A stretch of 38,487 nucleotides of DNA from Moraxella pluranimalium (GCF_002014825.1 NZ_MUYU01000001.1:1-38487), one strand, 5' to 3'; positions 8,507 through 19,224 are shown, counted from the stretch's first letter. The notes: generated by a model not told the origin, from the letters alone. Program-made: numbers and translations.

Positions 8507-9402
8507 TGATTGTGCAAGAATTAAGGCAAACCTATCTGATTGATGATTTGCTTAACGTGTCACACTTACCAAGAAGTACTTTTTACTATCATCTAAAACA
8601 ATTAAGCAGACCTGAGCAAGACACTGTTATCAAAGATAAAATCCAAAACATCTACCACACCCACAAAGGCAGATATGGCTATCGGCGTATTACCCTAGCA
8701 CTAAAGCAGTTAGGCTTTGTTATCAATCATAAAAAAGTACAACGGCTAATGCACGAGCTTGGGCTTAAAGCAGTAATTCGTCGTAAAAGAAGCAAACACA
8801 GCACTTACCGTGGACAAGTAGGCAAAATCGCTACCAATGTCTTAAATCGTGATTTTAAAGCAGACAAGCCCAATCATAAATGGGCAACGGATGTCACTGA
8901 GTTTAAAATACAAAGCAAAACCCATGATGGTGGTATCAAAGAGCAAAAGCTGTATTTATCACCCATCATTGATTTGTATAATGGAGAGATCATTAGCCAT
9001 CAGATGCATAGTAGTCCAAATTATGGCTTGGTGGCTAAGATGCTTGATAAAGCACTAAAGCGACTGCAAGCAGATGGTAATAGCGATAACCAGCAACCCA
9101 TCTTGCATTCTGACCAAGGCTGGCATTATCAAATGAGCAATTACCAACAAAGCTTAAAAGACAATGGCATTATCCAAAGTATGTCAAGAAAAGGTAATTG
9201 CTTGGATAATGCAGTGGTAGAGAGTTTCTTTGGGACATTAAAAGAGGAGATATTTTATGAGAAAACTAAATTTGCTTCACCAGATGAGCTTAGACAAGTG
9301 ATTGATGAATACATTCATTACTACAATCATGATAGAATAAAGAGCAAATTAAAAGGACTGAGTCCTGTACAATACAGAACTCAGTCCTTGACGAAACCTT
9401 GA
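8503..9402 (+). CDS. IS3-family transposase OrfB (DDE integrase domain)
   Basis: This is the catalytic part of the transposase. The 299-residue reading includes an HTH_21-like N-terminal region (KGRYGYRRITLALKQLG) and an rve-type integrase core. The catalytic triad is complete: D130 (KWATDVTEF), D204 (LHSDQGWHY) and E240 (NAVVESFFGTLKEE). There are 35 residues between the second and third, as expected for IS3. The C-terminal YYNHDRIKSKLKGLSPVQY is typical of the IS150 group. The likely active product is an OrfA-OrfB fusion. The 3' end of the frame contains a strong inverted repeat (9353-9389). Confidence 0.95.
   Translation: MMIVQELRQTYLIDDLLNVSHLPRSTFYYHLKQLSRPEQDTVIKDKIQNIYHTHKGRYGYRRITLALKQLGFVINHKKVQRLMHELGLKAVIRRKRSKHSTYRGQVGKIATNVLNRDFKADKPNHKWATDVTEFKIQSKTHDGGIKEQKLYLSPIIDLYNGEIISHQMHSSPNYGLVAKMLDKALKRLQADGNSDNQQPILHSDQGWHYQMSNYQQSLKDNGIIQSMSRKGNCLDNAVVESFFGTLKEEIFYEKTKFASPDELRQVIDEYIHYYNHDRIKSKLKGLSPVQYRTQSLTKP
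9353..9389 (-). terminator. Strong hairpin in the 3' end of orfB, terminator-like on the minus strand
   Basis: aaggactgagt (9353-9363) pairs perfectly with actcagtcctt (9379-9389). After one mismatch, ctgta pairs with tacag around a 3-base loop, giving about 16 pairs. On the minus strand the stem is followed by TTTTAATTT, so it could stop transcripts entering from the iscX side. It lies inside orfB coding sequence. Confidence 0.55.
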
Positions 9403-9440
9403 CCGTTAATCTTAGTGTCTAAGAATTGGGGGTCGGTTCA

Positions 9441-9443
9441 GAC
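9441..9443 (+). repeat. 3-bp target-site duplication, right copy (GAC)
   Basis: This is the right-hand copy of the GAC duplication, directly after the last base of the IS. Confidence 0.8.
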
Positions 9444-9475
9444 CAAGAACGGTTTTATTTTTTTAAATCAACTTA

Positions 9476-9673
9476 TCACAGCTCATCAAGCCATGCCATC
9501 TGAATGGCTTCTAGGATACGCTCATTGGATTTGTTCGGGTCATCGCTAAAGCCGTCTAGCTCACAGACATAGCGGTGCAAGTCGGTAAAGCGAATATACT
9601 GCACATCTTCATCAGGGTATTTTTCTGCCAACGCAATAGCGATATCTAGGGTGTCGTGCCAAGTTAGGGTCAT
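9476..9673 (-). CDS. iscX: Fe-S cluster assembly protein IscX
   Basis: IscX is a small acidic protein that binds the cysteine desulfurase IscS and iron, and tunes Fe-S cluster assembly. The 65-residue protein shows the family pattern throughout: TWHDTLDIAIALAEKYPD near the start, RFTDLHRYVCELDGF in the middle and SNERILEAIQMAWLDE at the end. The ATG at 9673 aligns with the usual family start and has GGAG at proper spacing. A second ATG at 9688 overlaps that ribosome site and is less likely. In many proteobacteria iscX closes the isc operon. Here no isc gene is adjacent and the neighbours are adh and the iron transporter. Its former downstream terminator is the one split by the IS. Confidence 0.9.
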   Translation of the reverse strand: MTLTWHDTLDIAIALAEKYPDEDVQYIRFTDLHRYVCELDGFSDDPNKSNERILEAIQMAWLDEL

Positions 9674-9750
9674 GGGGTTCTCCATCAAGAATATGAGTTT
9701 TAGTTTAGCATAAATTTGTCCGAACGGTTCATTTTAGCAGTGATTTTCTT

Positions 9751-9782
9751 AAAAAAACAAACCGCCATCATAGACAGCGGTT
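9751..9782 (-). terminator. Terminator of the alcohol dehydrogenase gene
   Basis: aaccgc (9760-9765) and gcggtt (9777-9782) form a 6-bp stem. On the minus strand it is followed by a run of seven T (complement of 9751-9757). It lies between adh and iscX, which suggests that iscX has its own transcription. Confidence 0.7.
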
Positions 9783-9811
9783 CGGTGATTTGTCTTGACC
9801 AAAGGTACAGA

Positions 9812-10894
9812 TTATTCAAACTCAATAATCACTTTCATTGCCTTAGTCTCGGCAGCGTGCTTGAATACATCATAAGCTTTTTCGATGTCATCAAATTTGA
9901 AATGATGTGTCGCAAGCTTCTCAATCGGCAGTTTGCTACATTCGCACGCCTTGAGCAGCATTCCTGTGGTATTAGCATTGACAAGCCCTGTGGTGATTTT
10001 TAGGTTTTTAATCCACAGCTTTTCAAGCTCAAAATTCACTGACGTGCCGTGTACGCCGACGTTGGCGATATTACCGCCTTCTTTGACGATTTTTTGGCAG
10101 ATATCCCAAGTCGCTGGCATACCCACCGCTTCCATCGCACAGTCCACGCCACGACCGCCTGTGATTTCTAGCACTTTGGCGACAGCGTCTTCATGGCTTG
10201 GGTTGATGGTGTGGGTTGCACCAAGCTCTTTTGCCATCGCTAGGCGGTTGTCATCCATATCAATCATGATGATGGTTGATGGCGAATACAGCTGACCGGT
10301 CAACAGACAGCCCATACCCACAGGGCCTGCACCGACGATAGCAACCGTATCCCCTGGCTTGACATCGCCATACTGCACGCCAATTTCATGTCCTGTAGGC
10401 AGCGCATCTGATAAGAATACCGCCACGTCAGTATTTAGGTCTTTTGGCAAATGGTACAACGACGTATCTGCAAATGGCGTACGCACATATTCTGCCTGCG
10501 TGCCATCAATCATATAGCCCATAATCCAGCCGCCACCTTGACGGCAATGGGCATAAAGTTGCTTTTGGCAGTTTTCGCATGAACCACAACGAGAGACACA
10601 AGAGATGATGACTTCGTCGCCTTTTTTGAAATTCTTGACAGCTGAGCCGACTTCTTCGACGATACCCACGCCTTCGTGTCCTAGGATACGCCCTGTCCAT
10701 TCGCCCGTGATTTGGATGGCGGTATGTTCGATTTCAGGATTTTTGCCTTTCCAAATACCCAAATCCGTCCCGCAAATGGTCGTCTTGGTCATACGGATAA
10801 TGGCATCGGTCGGCTGTAGAATGATAGGCTTGCTACGCTCTTCAAAACGAATGTCATTTTTGCCATAATAGGTCATGGCTTTCATTGTGGCCAT
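9812..10894 (-). CDS. Zinc-dependent alcohol dehydrogenase, MDR family
   Basis: This is a cytoplasmic NAD(P)-dependent medium-chain dehydrogenase of 360 residues. The catalytic zinc ligands appear as C41 (TICGTD), H73-E74 (GHEGVG) and probably D163. The structural zinc cysteines are C103, C106, C109 and C117. The Rossmann motif is VGAGPVGMG (residues 187-195). It resembles bacterial secondary-alcohol or short-chain alcohol dehydrogenases, but the substrate cannot be told from the sequence. AAGGAG lies 7 bases before the ATG at 10894, which fixes the start. The gene is divergent from katG across about 360 bases and has its own terminator. Confidence 0.9.
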   Translation of the reverse strand: MATMKAMTYYGKNDIRFEERSKPIILQPTDAIIRMTKTTICGTDLGIWKGKNPEIEHTAIQITGEWTGRILGHEGVGIVEEVGSAVKNFKKGDEVIISCVSRCGSCENCQKQLYAHCRQGGGWIMGYMIDGTQAEYVRTPFADTSLYHLPKDLNTDVAVFLSDALPTGHEIGVQYGDVKPGDTVAIVGAGPVGMGCLLTGQLYSPSTIIMIDMDDNRLAMAKELGATHTINPSHEDAVAKVLEITGGRGVDCAMEAVGMPATWDICQKIVKEGGNIANVGVHGTSVNFELEKLWIKNLKITTGLVNANTTGMLLKACECSKLPIEKLATHHFKFDDIEKAYDVFKHAAETKAMKVIIEFE

Positions 10895-13418
<2,524 letters not shown>

Positions 13419-13434
13419 TCAAAACTGAATAAGC

Positions 13435-13474
13435 AAAAAAAATGGCACAGCTTTATCGGTTGTGCCATTTTTTT
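13435..13474. terminator. Bidirectional terminator after katG
   Basis: The arms aaaaaaaatggcaca and tgtgccattttttt form a perfect stem of about 14 bp with a loop of about 11 bases. A and T runs at either side let it work for katG on the plus strand and for the glutathione S-transferase gene on the minus strand. Confidence 0.92.
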
Positions 13475-13523
13475 ATCACTAAACTCAAGCAATCATCGTC
13501 AATATATCAACTCACATGACGCA

Positions 13524-14207
13524 TCAAAACACCGTGCCAACTTTGGCAACAGTATTGATAAAGCCTGTCCGTGATTCACATCGCTCAAGCCATGCTGTGG
13601 TCGCACTCATACCTGCCAAGCCCACACGCTGTCTGGCAGCTGCGATGGCAAAATACATCTGCACATCCGCACCTGTAAACGCATCCCCTGCAAACCATGG
13701 CGAGCGGCTCAGCGTCTCTTCTACTAGCCCCAAAGCCGAATTGATATTATTACTTAAGATCATCTGATCAATGCCTGATTTGAGTTTGCGGACAATCGGT
13801 CTGACAAGCAGTGGCGCTTTTTGGCTTGCCTTGGTCAAAATCAGCCCCATCACCAAAGGCGGCATCAACGAGCCTTCGGCAAAATGCAGCCAAAATGTAT
13901 AATCACGCCACGCCTTATCACCCACTGGATAAAATCGCTGCTCACTATCATAAGTCCTTAATAAATACTCAATAATCAGCGCCGACTCTGCCAAGACCTG
14001 CTCGCCATCAGGCAAGCTATCATCCACCAAAATCGGCGCCTTGCCCATCGGATGAATATCCCTAAAAGATCTAGGCGCCAGATAAGTCCGCTCATCTCGC
14101 TGATGGCTGATCAGCTGATAATCCAAGCCATAAGCCAATTTTAGCTCTTCTAATAGCCACACGATGCGAAACGAACGCGATTTTTCTAGGTGATATAAAG
14201 TAATCAT
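13524..14207 (-). CDS. Glutathione S-transferase family protein
   Basis: The 227-residue cytoplasmic protein has an N-terminal thioredoxin-like domain, residues 1 to about 85. The opening ITLYHLEKSRSFRIVWLLEEL has a serine in the glutathione-activating position. HPMGKAPILVDD supplies the cis-proline and VLAESALIIEYL the glutathione-binding E-S pair. An all-helical C-terminal domain follows (PWFAGDAFTGADVQMYFAI). The ATG at 14207 follows a GGA-containing stretch and aligns with the domain start; a TTG at 14219 would add four residues. The substrate is unknown. It converges on katG, so both neighbours could serve oxidative or electrophile defence, but that is only proximity. Confidence 0.9.
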   Translation of the reverse strand: MITLYHLEKSRSFRIVWLLEELKLAYGLDYQLISHQRDERTYLAPRSFRDIHPMGKAPILVDDSLPDGEQVLAESALIIEYLLRTYDSEQRFYPVGDKAWRDYTFWLHFAEGSLMPPLVMGLILTKASQKAPLLVRPIVRKLKSGIDQMILSNNINSALGLVEETLSRSPWFAGDAFTGADVQMYFAIAAARQRVGLAGMSATTAWLERCESRTGFINTVAKVGTVF

Positions 14208-14438
14208 CAATATTTCCAAATTAACAGCATTGAGCCATCATACATGATATTTTATCTTTGGTATAGGTTTGTGATGAGATTTACTCAATCGTCATCGGTA
14301 CTTGGCAGGCATCAACGATTGGTTCAGCCATCAAATATTTTTACACATTCACCACATCCCCCACCTTGACACCACCGTCTATTTTTAGGATAATTTTTGG
14401 TAGTGTTAATTTGGATTAATCAGATTTGGGAGTTTATG

Positions 14439-14855
14439 ATGAAAAAATTATTGGCAGTAGCACTTGCCACAGTCATGACACAGCAAGCAATGGCGGTGAA
14501 TTGGGTATGGGTTAGCGAAAACAACACTGGCAAATACTACATTGACTTAGACAGTATCCAAGCAGACACGCTAGTCAATGGCACACCTGTGATGACCGCA
14601 TGGACGCAGGCAGAACATAAACAAGCACAAGGTGTAGGTGGCAAAAAATATTGGGCAGCTAAATCCTTTCGCTATTATGACTGCCATGCTCGCAAATTTG
14701 ACACAGAATTCGCTGCCATCTATGACAAACAAGGCAGGGTGGTTGACACTGCAAACAACCCTGCTACCCGTTATTCATCTACCAATTGGGTTAGAGTCAT
14801 TCCAAGCACCCCTAGCGAAGCCGAGCTCTACACCGTCTGCGCCTACGCCAACTGA
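14439..14855 (+). CDS. Exported protein with surface-adhesin protein E-like domain
   Basis: The 138-residue precursor starts with a signal peptide, MKKLLAVALATVMTQQAMA, and the mature protein begins VNWVWVSENN. The pattern of a WVWVSE strand, YYIDLDSI, a tryptophan-containing strand, SFRYYDCHARKF and a C-terminal VC matches the protein-E-like family. The two cysteines (YDC and TVC) could form a disulfide. In Haemophilus this domain is an adhesin, but many relatives are of unknown function, so adhesion is not claimed. GGGAG precedes two adjacent ATGs (14436, 14439); the second gives the cleaner signal peptide and spacing. A terminator follows at once. Confidence 0.75.
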   Translation: MKKLLAVALATVMTQQAMAVNWVWVSENNTGKYYIDLDSIQADTLVNGTPVMTAWTQAEHKQAQGVGGKKYWAAKSFRYYDCHARKFDTEFAAIYDKQGRVVDTANNPATRYSSTNWVRVIPSTPSEAELYTVCAYAN

Positions 14856-14861
14856 TCCACC

Positions 14862-14888
14862 ACCCATCTGTCATCAGATGGGTATTTT
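14862..14888 (+). terminator. Terminator of the protein-E-like gene, overlapping the truC stop codon
   Basis: acccatctg (14862-14870) and cagatgggt (14875-14883) form a perfect 9-bp stem with a 4-base loop, followed by ATTTTAT. The truC stop codon on the other strand (14876-14874) lies within it. Confidence 0.8.
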
Positions 14889-15611
14889 ATCACCCCACCC
14901 AAACGCATCCATCACCCGCCCAAAGGCATCATCGACAGGCGCTGTGATACACATCGGCTGTCCTGTCACAGGATGCGTGAACGCTAGGCGATAGGCATGC
15001 AGTAGCAGTCGCTTGACGCCGACATGGGCGATGATGGCACGGTTTTGCACCTTATCGCCATAGGTGGTATCACCGACGATGGGATGAAAGATATGTTTCA
15101 TATGCCGTCTAAGCTGATGCTTGCGCCCTGTGATGGGGGTAAGCTCTACCAGCGAATACCGAGAAGTGGCAAAGCGAGTACACGACACAAAGGGCTGCTC
15201 GGTGGTAGCGAGCACCTGATAGTCGGTGATGGCAGGCTCGGGCGGCTTGTCGGTGTCGGCGAATTTATCTGCGATTTTATCCAGTCGCACCTTGAGCGGA
15301 TAATCAATGCGTCCGCCTGCCGTCATCGCCCCACGCACCACCGCCAAATAAGTCTTGGTCACTTTATGCTGCTCAAACTGCTCAGACAACCGCCGAGCCA
15401 TCTCGCTAGTTAGGGCAAATAACAGCACGCCCGACGTCGGACGATCTAGGCGATGCACAGGATAGACGAGCCGTCCGATTTGGTCACGCAGTGTCTGCAT
15501 GACAAACACCGTCTCATGTTTATCAAGCCATGAGCGGTGCACGAGCATCCCAGCAGGCTTATTGATGATGACGATGTGCTCGTCTTGGTAGAGAATGGGT
15601 AGTACGGTCAA
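14874..15611 (-). CDS. truC: tRNA pseudouridine(65) synthase TruC
   Basis: TruC converts U65 of certain tRNAs to pseudouridine. The 245-residue protein has the RluA-family catalytic block HRLDRPTSG with the nucleophilic aspartate. The N-terminus shows the TruC-specific pattern KPAGMLVHRSWLDKHETVFVMQ, close to E. coli TruC. GRKHQLRRHMKHI is the C-terminal family motif. The frame has no upstream ATG, so the start is taken as TTG at 15611, with AAGG about 9 bases before it. It is divergent from the metallophosphatase gene. Confidence 0.9.
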   Translation of the reverse strand: MTVLPILYQDEHIVIINKPAGMLVHRSWLDKHETVFVMQTLRDQIGRLVYPVHRLDRPTSGVLLFALTSEMARRLSEQFEQHKVTKTYLAVVRGAMTAGGRIDYPLKVRLDKIADKFADTDKPPEPAITDYQVLATTEQPFVSCTRFATSRYSLVELTPITGRKHQLRRHMKHIFHPIVGDTTYGDKVQNRAIIAHVGVKRLLLHAYRLAFTHPVTGQPMCITAPVDDAFGRVMDAFGWGDKIPI

Positions 15612-15718
15612 AGCATTGCCCTTATTGATGAGTGGCTGATTTTTGATGTCATGATAAACGGTTTTCGTGGCAAAAGCATCTGCATTTTGGTATATTAGTT
15701 CAAAATGGGGGTAATTTT

Positions 15719-16654
15719 ATGATTTATGACATCATCGGCGACATCCATGGACAAGCAGATAAGCTGATTGGGCTATTGACACAGCTGGGCTATCAGCATG
15801 ATGGCGACTGCTATCGTGCACCGCCGAATCATCAGGCGATTTTTATTGGGGATTTGATTGATCGTGGCGCTCGCCAAGTTGATACCTTGCAGATTGTCTT
15901 TGATATGATTGATCATGGTCAAGCGCTCGCCGTGATGGGCAATCATGAATACAACGCCATCGGCTATGCCACACCCCACCCTGATGGCGACTACTGCCGA
16001 GCACGCACCGCGTCAAATACGCATCAGCATCAGGCGTTTTTGGATGAATTACCGCTAGGCAGTGATGCGTATTGGCACTGGATTAGCCGTCTGTATGAGC
16101 TGCCGTTATGGCTTGAGTTTGATGAATTTTGTGTCGTGCACGCCTGCTGGGATGTCAAGGCGATGGCGACGCTCGCCCCCTATCTCACCCCTGATCATCG
16201 CATCACCCACCAAGGCATCATCGCCACCGCCATCAAGGACAGCAGTGAGTTTGTCGCCCTAGAGCGTATCCTAAAAGGCATCGAATCCCCCTTGCCTGAT
16301 GGTATCGTACTCGTCGATGGGCATAACATTACCCGTACTCGCACCCGCATCAAATGGTGGCTTGATAACTGGCAAAATCTGCCACTAAGTCAAGCGGCAC
16401 AGCTCGGCAGTCGTGCAGTGATGCATCTACCCAGTGACCAAGATTATAAGCCACTGCCGATGGATTTTGAGATTTTGACCGATAAGCCGATTTTTATTGG
16501 GCATTATTGGCTGGATGGTACGCCGACTTGTCTGTCATCACAGGTGGTGTGTACTGACTATTCGGCAGGTAGTACAGGGTTTTTGACTGCTTATCAGTTT
16601 GATACGGATAAGCCTGCTTTGTGTGATGATGACTTTGTGCAGTTTTTGGGTTAA
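15719..16654 (+). CDS. Metallophosphoesterase, PPP/ApaH-like
   Basis: The 311-residue cytoplasmic phosphatase carries the calcineurin-like metal motifs in order: GDIHG (residues 7-11), GDLIDRG (about 44-50) and GNHE (about 76-79), with later histidines in VDGHN and IGHYW. The layout resembles bacterial PrpE/ApaH-type enzymes that act on diadenosine tetraphosphate or phosphoproteins, but the substrate is not determined. A GGGGG stretch lies 6 bases before the ATG. A TGGTATATT extended -10-like element lies about 30 bases upstream. It is divergent from truC. Confidence 0.85.
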   Translation: MIYDIIGDIHGQADKLIGLLTQLGYQHDGDCYRAPPNHQAIFIGDLIDRGARQVDTLQIVFDMIDHGQALAVMGNHEYNAIGYATPHPDGDYCRARTASNTHQHQAFLDELPLGSDAYWHWISRLYELPLWLEFDEFCVVHACWDVKAMATLAPYLTPDHRITHQGIIATAIKDSSEFVALERILKGIESPLPDGIVLVDGHNITRTRTRIKWWLDNWQNLPLSQAAQLGSRAVMHLPSDQDYKPLPMDFEILTDKPIFIGHYWLDGTPTCLSSQVVCTDYSAGSTGFLTAYQFDTDKPALCDDDFVQFLG

Positions 16655-16759
16655 ATAGATTTTGATTCATGGATTCATGCCCAAAACTTAGTACACGGCT
16701 GATTGCCATTTTTGCCCAAATGTGCTAATTTATTCTTTTAATCACCATAAGGAAATCCT

Positions 16760-17296
16760 ATGTCATCAAGCACCCAACCTGCACCAATCACTTCGCCAGC
16801 CGGCACGCCAAAAGTCGGCATCATCATGGGCTCACAGTCTGACTGGGCGACGATGCGTGAAGCGGCTCAGATTTTGGCGGATTTTGGTGTGGCATTTGAG
16901 TGCGAAGTCGTCTCTGCCCACCGTACGCCGGACAAATTATTTGACTATGCCAAAGCTGCCAAAGGCAAAGGCATACAAGTCATCATCGCAGGTGCAGGCG
17001 GTGCCGCTCATCTACCAGGGATGTGTGCCAGTCAGACCGCTCTACCTGTACTAGGCGTACCTGTCAAATCCAGCACGCTAAGCGGTTGGGATAGCTTATT
17101 ATCCATCGTGCAGATGCCAAAAGGTGTCGCTGTCGGCACGCTTGCCATCGGTACAGCAGGGGCGTTCAACGCAGGCTTACTTGCTATCCAAATCCTAGCC
17201 CTACATGATGAGAATCTAGCGGCACAGCTTGATGCCTTTAGAACCAAACAAACCCAGACCGTGCTTGCCAATCCAATCCCAGGGATTATCGGCTAA
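16760..17296 (+). CDS. purE: N5-carboxyaminoimidazole ribonucleotide mutase
   Basis: PurE isomerises N5-CAIR to CAIR in de novo purine synthesis, directly after the PurK step. The 178-residue protein has the class I motifs [15 protein letters not shown] and [17 protein letters not shown]. About 16 extra N-terminal residues rich in Ser, Pro and Thr precede the fold. AAGGA stands about 7 bases before the ATG. purK follows after 119 bases that contain a terminator-like hairpin. Confidence 0.96.
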   Translation: MSSSTQPAPITSPAGTPKVGIIMGSQSDWATMREAAQILADFGVAFECEVVSAHRTPDKLFDYAKAAKGKGIQVIIAGAGGAAHLPGMCASQTALPVLGVPVKSSTLSGWDSLLSIVQMPKGVAVGTLAIGTAGAFNAGLLAIQILALHDENLAAQLDAFRTKQTQTVLANPIPGIIG

Positions 17297-17363
17297 GCCA
17301 AGCTGATAGACAGACTGGTAAAATTTGCGTTTTGTCCAAGATTTTCGGTCGAAAATATGCGAT

Positions 17364-17400
17364 AATATCCGAAGTTTTTATAAAATTTCGGATATTTTTT
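17364..17400 (+). terminator. Terminator-like hairpin between purE and purK
   Basis: aatatccgaa (17364-17373) pairs perfectly with ttcggatatt (17387-17396), and the loop can pair further as tttta/taaaa. Six T residues end the structure (17395-17400), and the purK ATG is only 16 bases further on. It could end purE transcription or attenuate purK. A smaller hairpin (attttc/gaaaat) lies at 17341-17356. Confidence 0.65.
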
Positions 17401-17415
17401 AATTTGAGATCAACT

Positions 17416-18525
17416 ATGACAAATTCACTTCACACCATCGGCATTCTAGGTGGTGGACAATTGGGCATGATGCTTGCCGAAGCTGCTTTGCCATTGGGCT
17501 ATCGTTGTGTATTTCTCGAAGATGCGGACAATCCGCCTGCTGCCTTGTACGGTCAAGTATTTAAGACGCACGAACTGGACGCCTTTATCAGTGCCAGCGA
17601 CGTATTTACCCTAGAGTTTGAAAACACCCCTGTCGATACCGCACGCAAGCTAGGCGAGCTGACCGACAAAGGCGGATTATTCCCCCCTGCTCGTGCGCTC
17701 GAAGTCGCCCAAGATCGCCTAAACGAAAAAACACTGTTCAATCAACTTGACATCGCCACCGTGCCATTTATGGCGGTGCATACACTTGACGACATCAAGA
17801 CCGCTGCCGATACCCTAGGCTTGCCACTGGTGCTCAAGACCAGTCGCGGTGGCTATGATGGCAAAGGGCAATTCGTCCTAAAATCCGTTGATACCATCAG
17901 CGACGCTTGGGCGACGCTTGGTGATGCGACCAAGTCCGCACCGCTGATTGCCGAAGGCTTTATTAACTTTAGCCGTGAAGTCTCTATCATCGCTGTGCGT
18001 AGCAAAGCAGGCGAAATCCGCTACTATCCACTGGTCGAGAATGTCCACACCAGCGGTATTCTTGCCAAGACCACCGCCCCTGCTGCCGATACCGAGCATC
18101 TGACCGCCCAAGCACAGTCCAATATCAAAAAACTGCTTGAGCATCTGGACTATGTCGGCGTGATGGCGCTTGAGCTATTCGTCACCGATGATGGCGTGCT
18201 CGCCAATGAAATCGCCCCACGCGTGCATAATTCAGGACACTGGAGCATCGAAGGCGCGCATTGTAGCCAGTTTGAGAACCATATCCGTACTGTCGCAGGC
18301 TTACCGCTTGGCGATACTGCTGTCAGCCATCCATCGGTGATGCTCAATGTCATCGGCAAATATCCAAACAGCGCCGATGTCCTTGCCATCGATGGCGTGC
18401 ATTATCATCATTATCACAAATCCGAACGAGATGGCCGCAAAATCGCCCATATCACGGTGATGACAGGGGATGAACGCCAAGCCGATGCTGTAGCAAAAGC
18501 CGAAAGCCTATTGGTAAACTGCTAA
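17416..18525 (+). CDS. purK: 5-(carboxyamino)imidazole ribonucleotide synthase
   Basis: PurK uses ATP and bicarbonate to carboxylate aminoimidazole ribonucleotide, supplying PurE. The 369-residue ATP-grasp protein opens with the PurK signature GILGGGQLGMMLAEAA. It also has the ATP-binding LKTSRGGYDGKGQ and the metal-binding NEIAPRVHNSGHW with EGAHCSQFENH. The start at 17416 is fixed by the conserved N-terminus and a GAG stretch; the in-frame extension to 17332 would overlap the intergenic hairpin. A clean terminator follows. Confidence 0.96.
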   Translation: MTNSLHTIGILGGGQLGMMLAEAALPLGYRCVFLEDADNPPAALYGQVFKTHELDAFISASDVFTLEFENTPVDTARKLGELTDKGGLFPPARALEVAQDRLNEKTLFNQLDIATVPFMAVHTLDDIKTAADTLGLPLVLKTSRGGYDGKGQFVLKSVDTISDAWATLGDATKSAPLIAEGFINFSREVSIIAVRSKAGEIRYYPLVENVHTSGILAKTTAPAADTEHLTAQAQSNIKKLLEHLDYVGVMALELFVTDDGVLANEIAPRVHNSGHWSIEGAHCSQFENHIRTVAGLPLGDTAVSHPSVMLNVIGKYPNSADVLAIDGVHYHHYHKSERDGRKIAHITVMTGDERQADAVAKAESLLVNC

Positions 18526-18532
18526 TCCACTC

Positions 18533-18559
18533 AATCCGCTCTGATGGGCGGATTTTTTT
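18533..18559 (+). terminator. Terminator after purK
   Basis: aatccgc and gcggatt form a 7-bp stem with an 8-base loop, followed by a run of T residues. Confidence 0.85.
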
Positions 18560-18691
18560 GTGGGCATAAGTCCATCAGTTTATCCCATATTCATCGACAG
18601 ATTTGATTAATATTTATTTATAATTTGATAAAAATAAGTGAAAAAATATTGACAATCACCATTTATCATCTTAAGCAACTTTGACAACCCT

Positions 18692-19153
18692 ATGAAACTC
18701 TACATCGACGCCGATGCCATCCCTGCCATCGCCAAAGAACTCATCATCAAGACCGCCAATCGCACAGGCGTACCTGCCATCTTTGTCGCCAATCGCCCCA
18801 CTCGCCTGCCGCCATCACCACACTTATCATCGGTGGTGGTCGCCGATGGCTTTGATGTGGCGGACACCTACATCGCCCAAGCGGTAGAGTCTGGCGATGG
18901 CGTCATCACAAGCGACATTCCGCTAGCTAGCGAAGTGCTGGACAAAGGCGCATGGGCAATGACAGCACGGGGCGAAGTGTTTAGCCTTGAGACGATTAAG
19001 CTTAAGCTTAACAGCCGTGATTTTATGGACATGATGCGTGGCACAGGCGTGCTTGACCCTAGCCAAATGGGTGGGCAAAAACCGTATTCAGACAAGGACA
19101 AAAAAGCCTTTGCCGATGGGCTTAATCGCTTGGTCAAATCTGCCAAAAAATAG
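18692..19153 (+). CDS. YaiI/YqxD (DUF188, UPF0178) family protein
   Basis: The 153-residue protein is a recognised member of this widespread family of unknown biochemical role. It begins with the invariant acidic MKLYIDADAIPAIAKE. DGFDVADTYIAQ and GVITSDIPLASEVLDKGA follow, which is the acidic-residue pattern of a PIN/NYN-like nuclease fold. RGTGVLDPSQMGGQKPYSDKDKKAF is the family C-terminus. No function is assigned. No strong ribosome site precedes the ATG. It stands alone between the purK terminator and a 160-base gap. Confidence 0.85.
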   Translation: MKLYIDADAIPAIAKELIIKTANRTGVPAIFVANRPTRLPPSPHLSSVVVADGFDVADTYIAQAVESGDGVITSDIPLASEVLDKGAWAMTARGEVFSLETIKLKLNSRDFMDMMRGTGVLDPSQMGGQKPYSDKDKKAFADGLNRLVKSAKK

Positions 19154-19224
19154 TTAATTTTTATTATCAATCACTTTAACAATAATAATATTGCTGAACC
19201 GCCAAAAGATAGCAAGAAAAAAGT

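Larger units (their letters stand above)
7919..9440 (+). mobile_element. Complete IS3-family (IS150-like) insertion sequence, 1522 bp
   Basis: The element has imperfect terminal inverted repeats of about 25 bp. Both begin TGAACCG and share CCCCAA and TTAGACA blocks (7919-7943 and the complement of 9440-9416). A GAC duplication flanks it. Two overlapping frames, orfA and orfB, are intact, with a possible -1 frameshift site between them. The gene content, the overlap and the 3-bp duplication place it in the IS150 group of IS3. No internal stop or deletion is seen, so it may be active. It is inserted in the loop of the fbpC terminator. I cannot name the exact IS without a database. Confidence 0.92.
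7905..9464. terminator. Ancestral fbpC/iscX terminator split by an insertion sequence
   Basis: The left half aaaaccgttcatgg (about 7901-7914) lies before the IS and the right half ccaagaacggtttt plus a T run lies after it. Removing the IS and one copy of the 3-bp target duplication rejoins them. The result is a 14-bp stem with one mismatch, a 5-base loop (cagga) and a T run, a typical intrinsic terminator between convergent fbpC and iscX. The coordinates span the interrupted structure. Confidence 0.8.
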
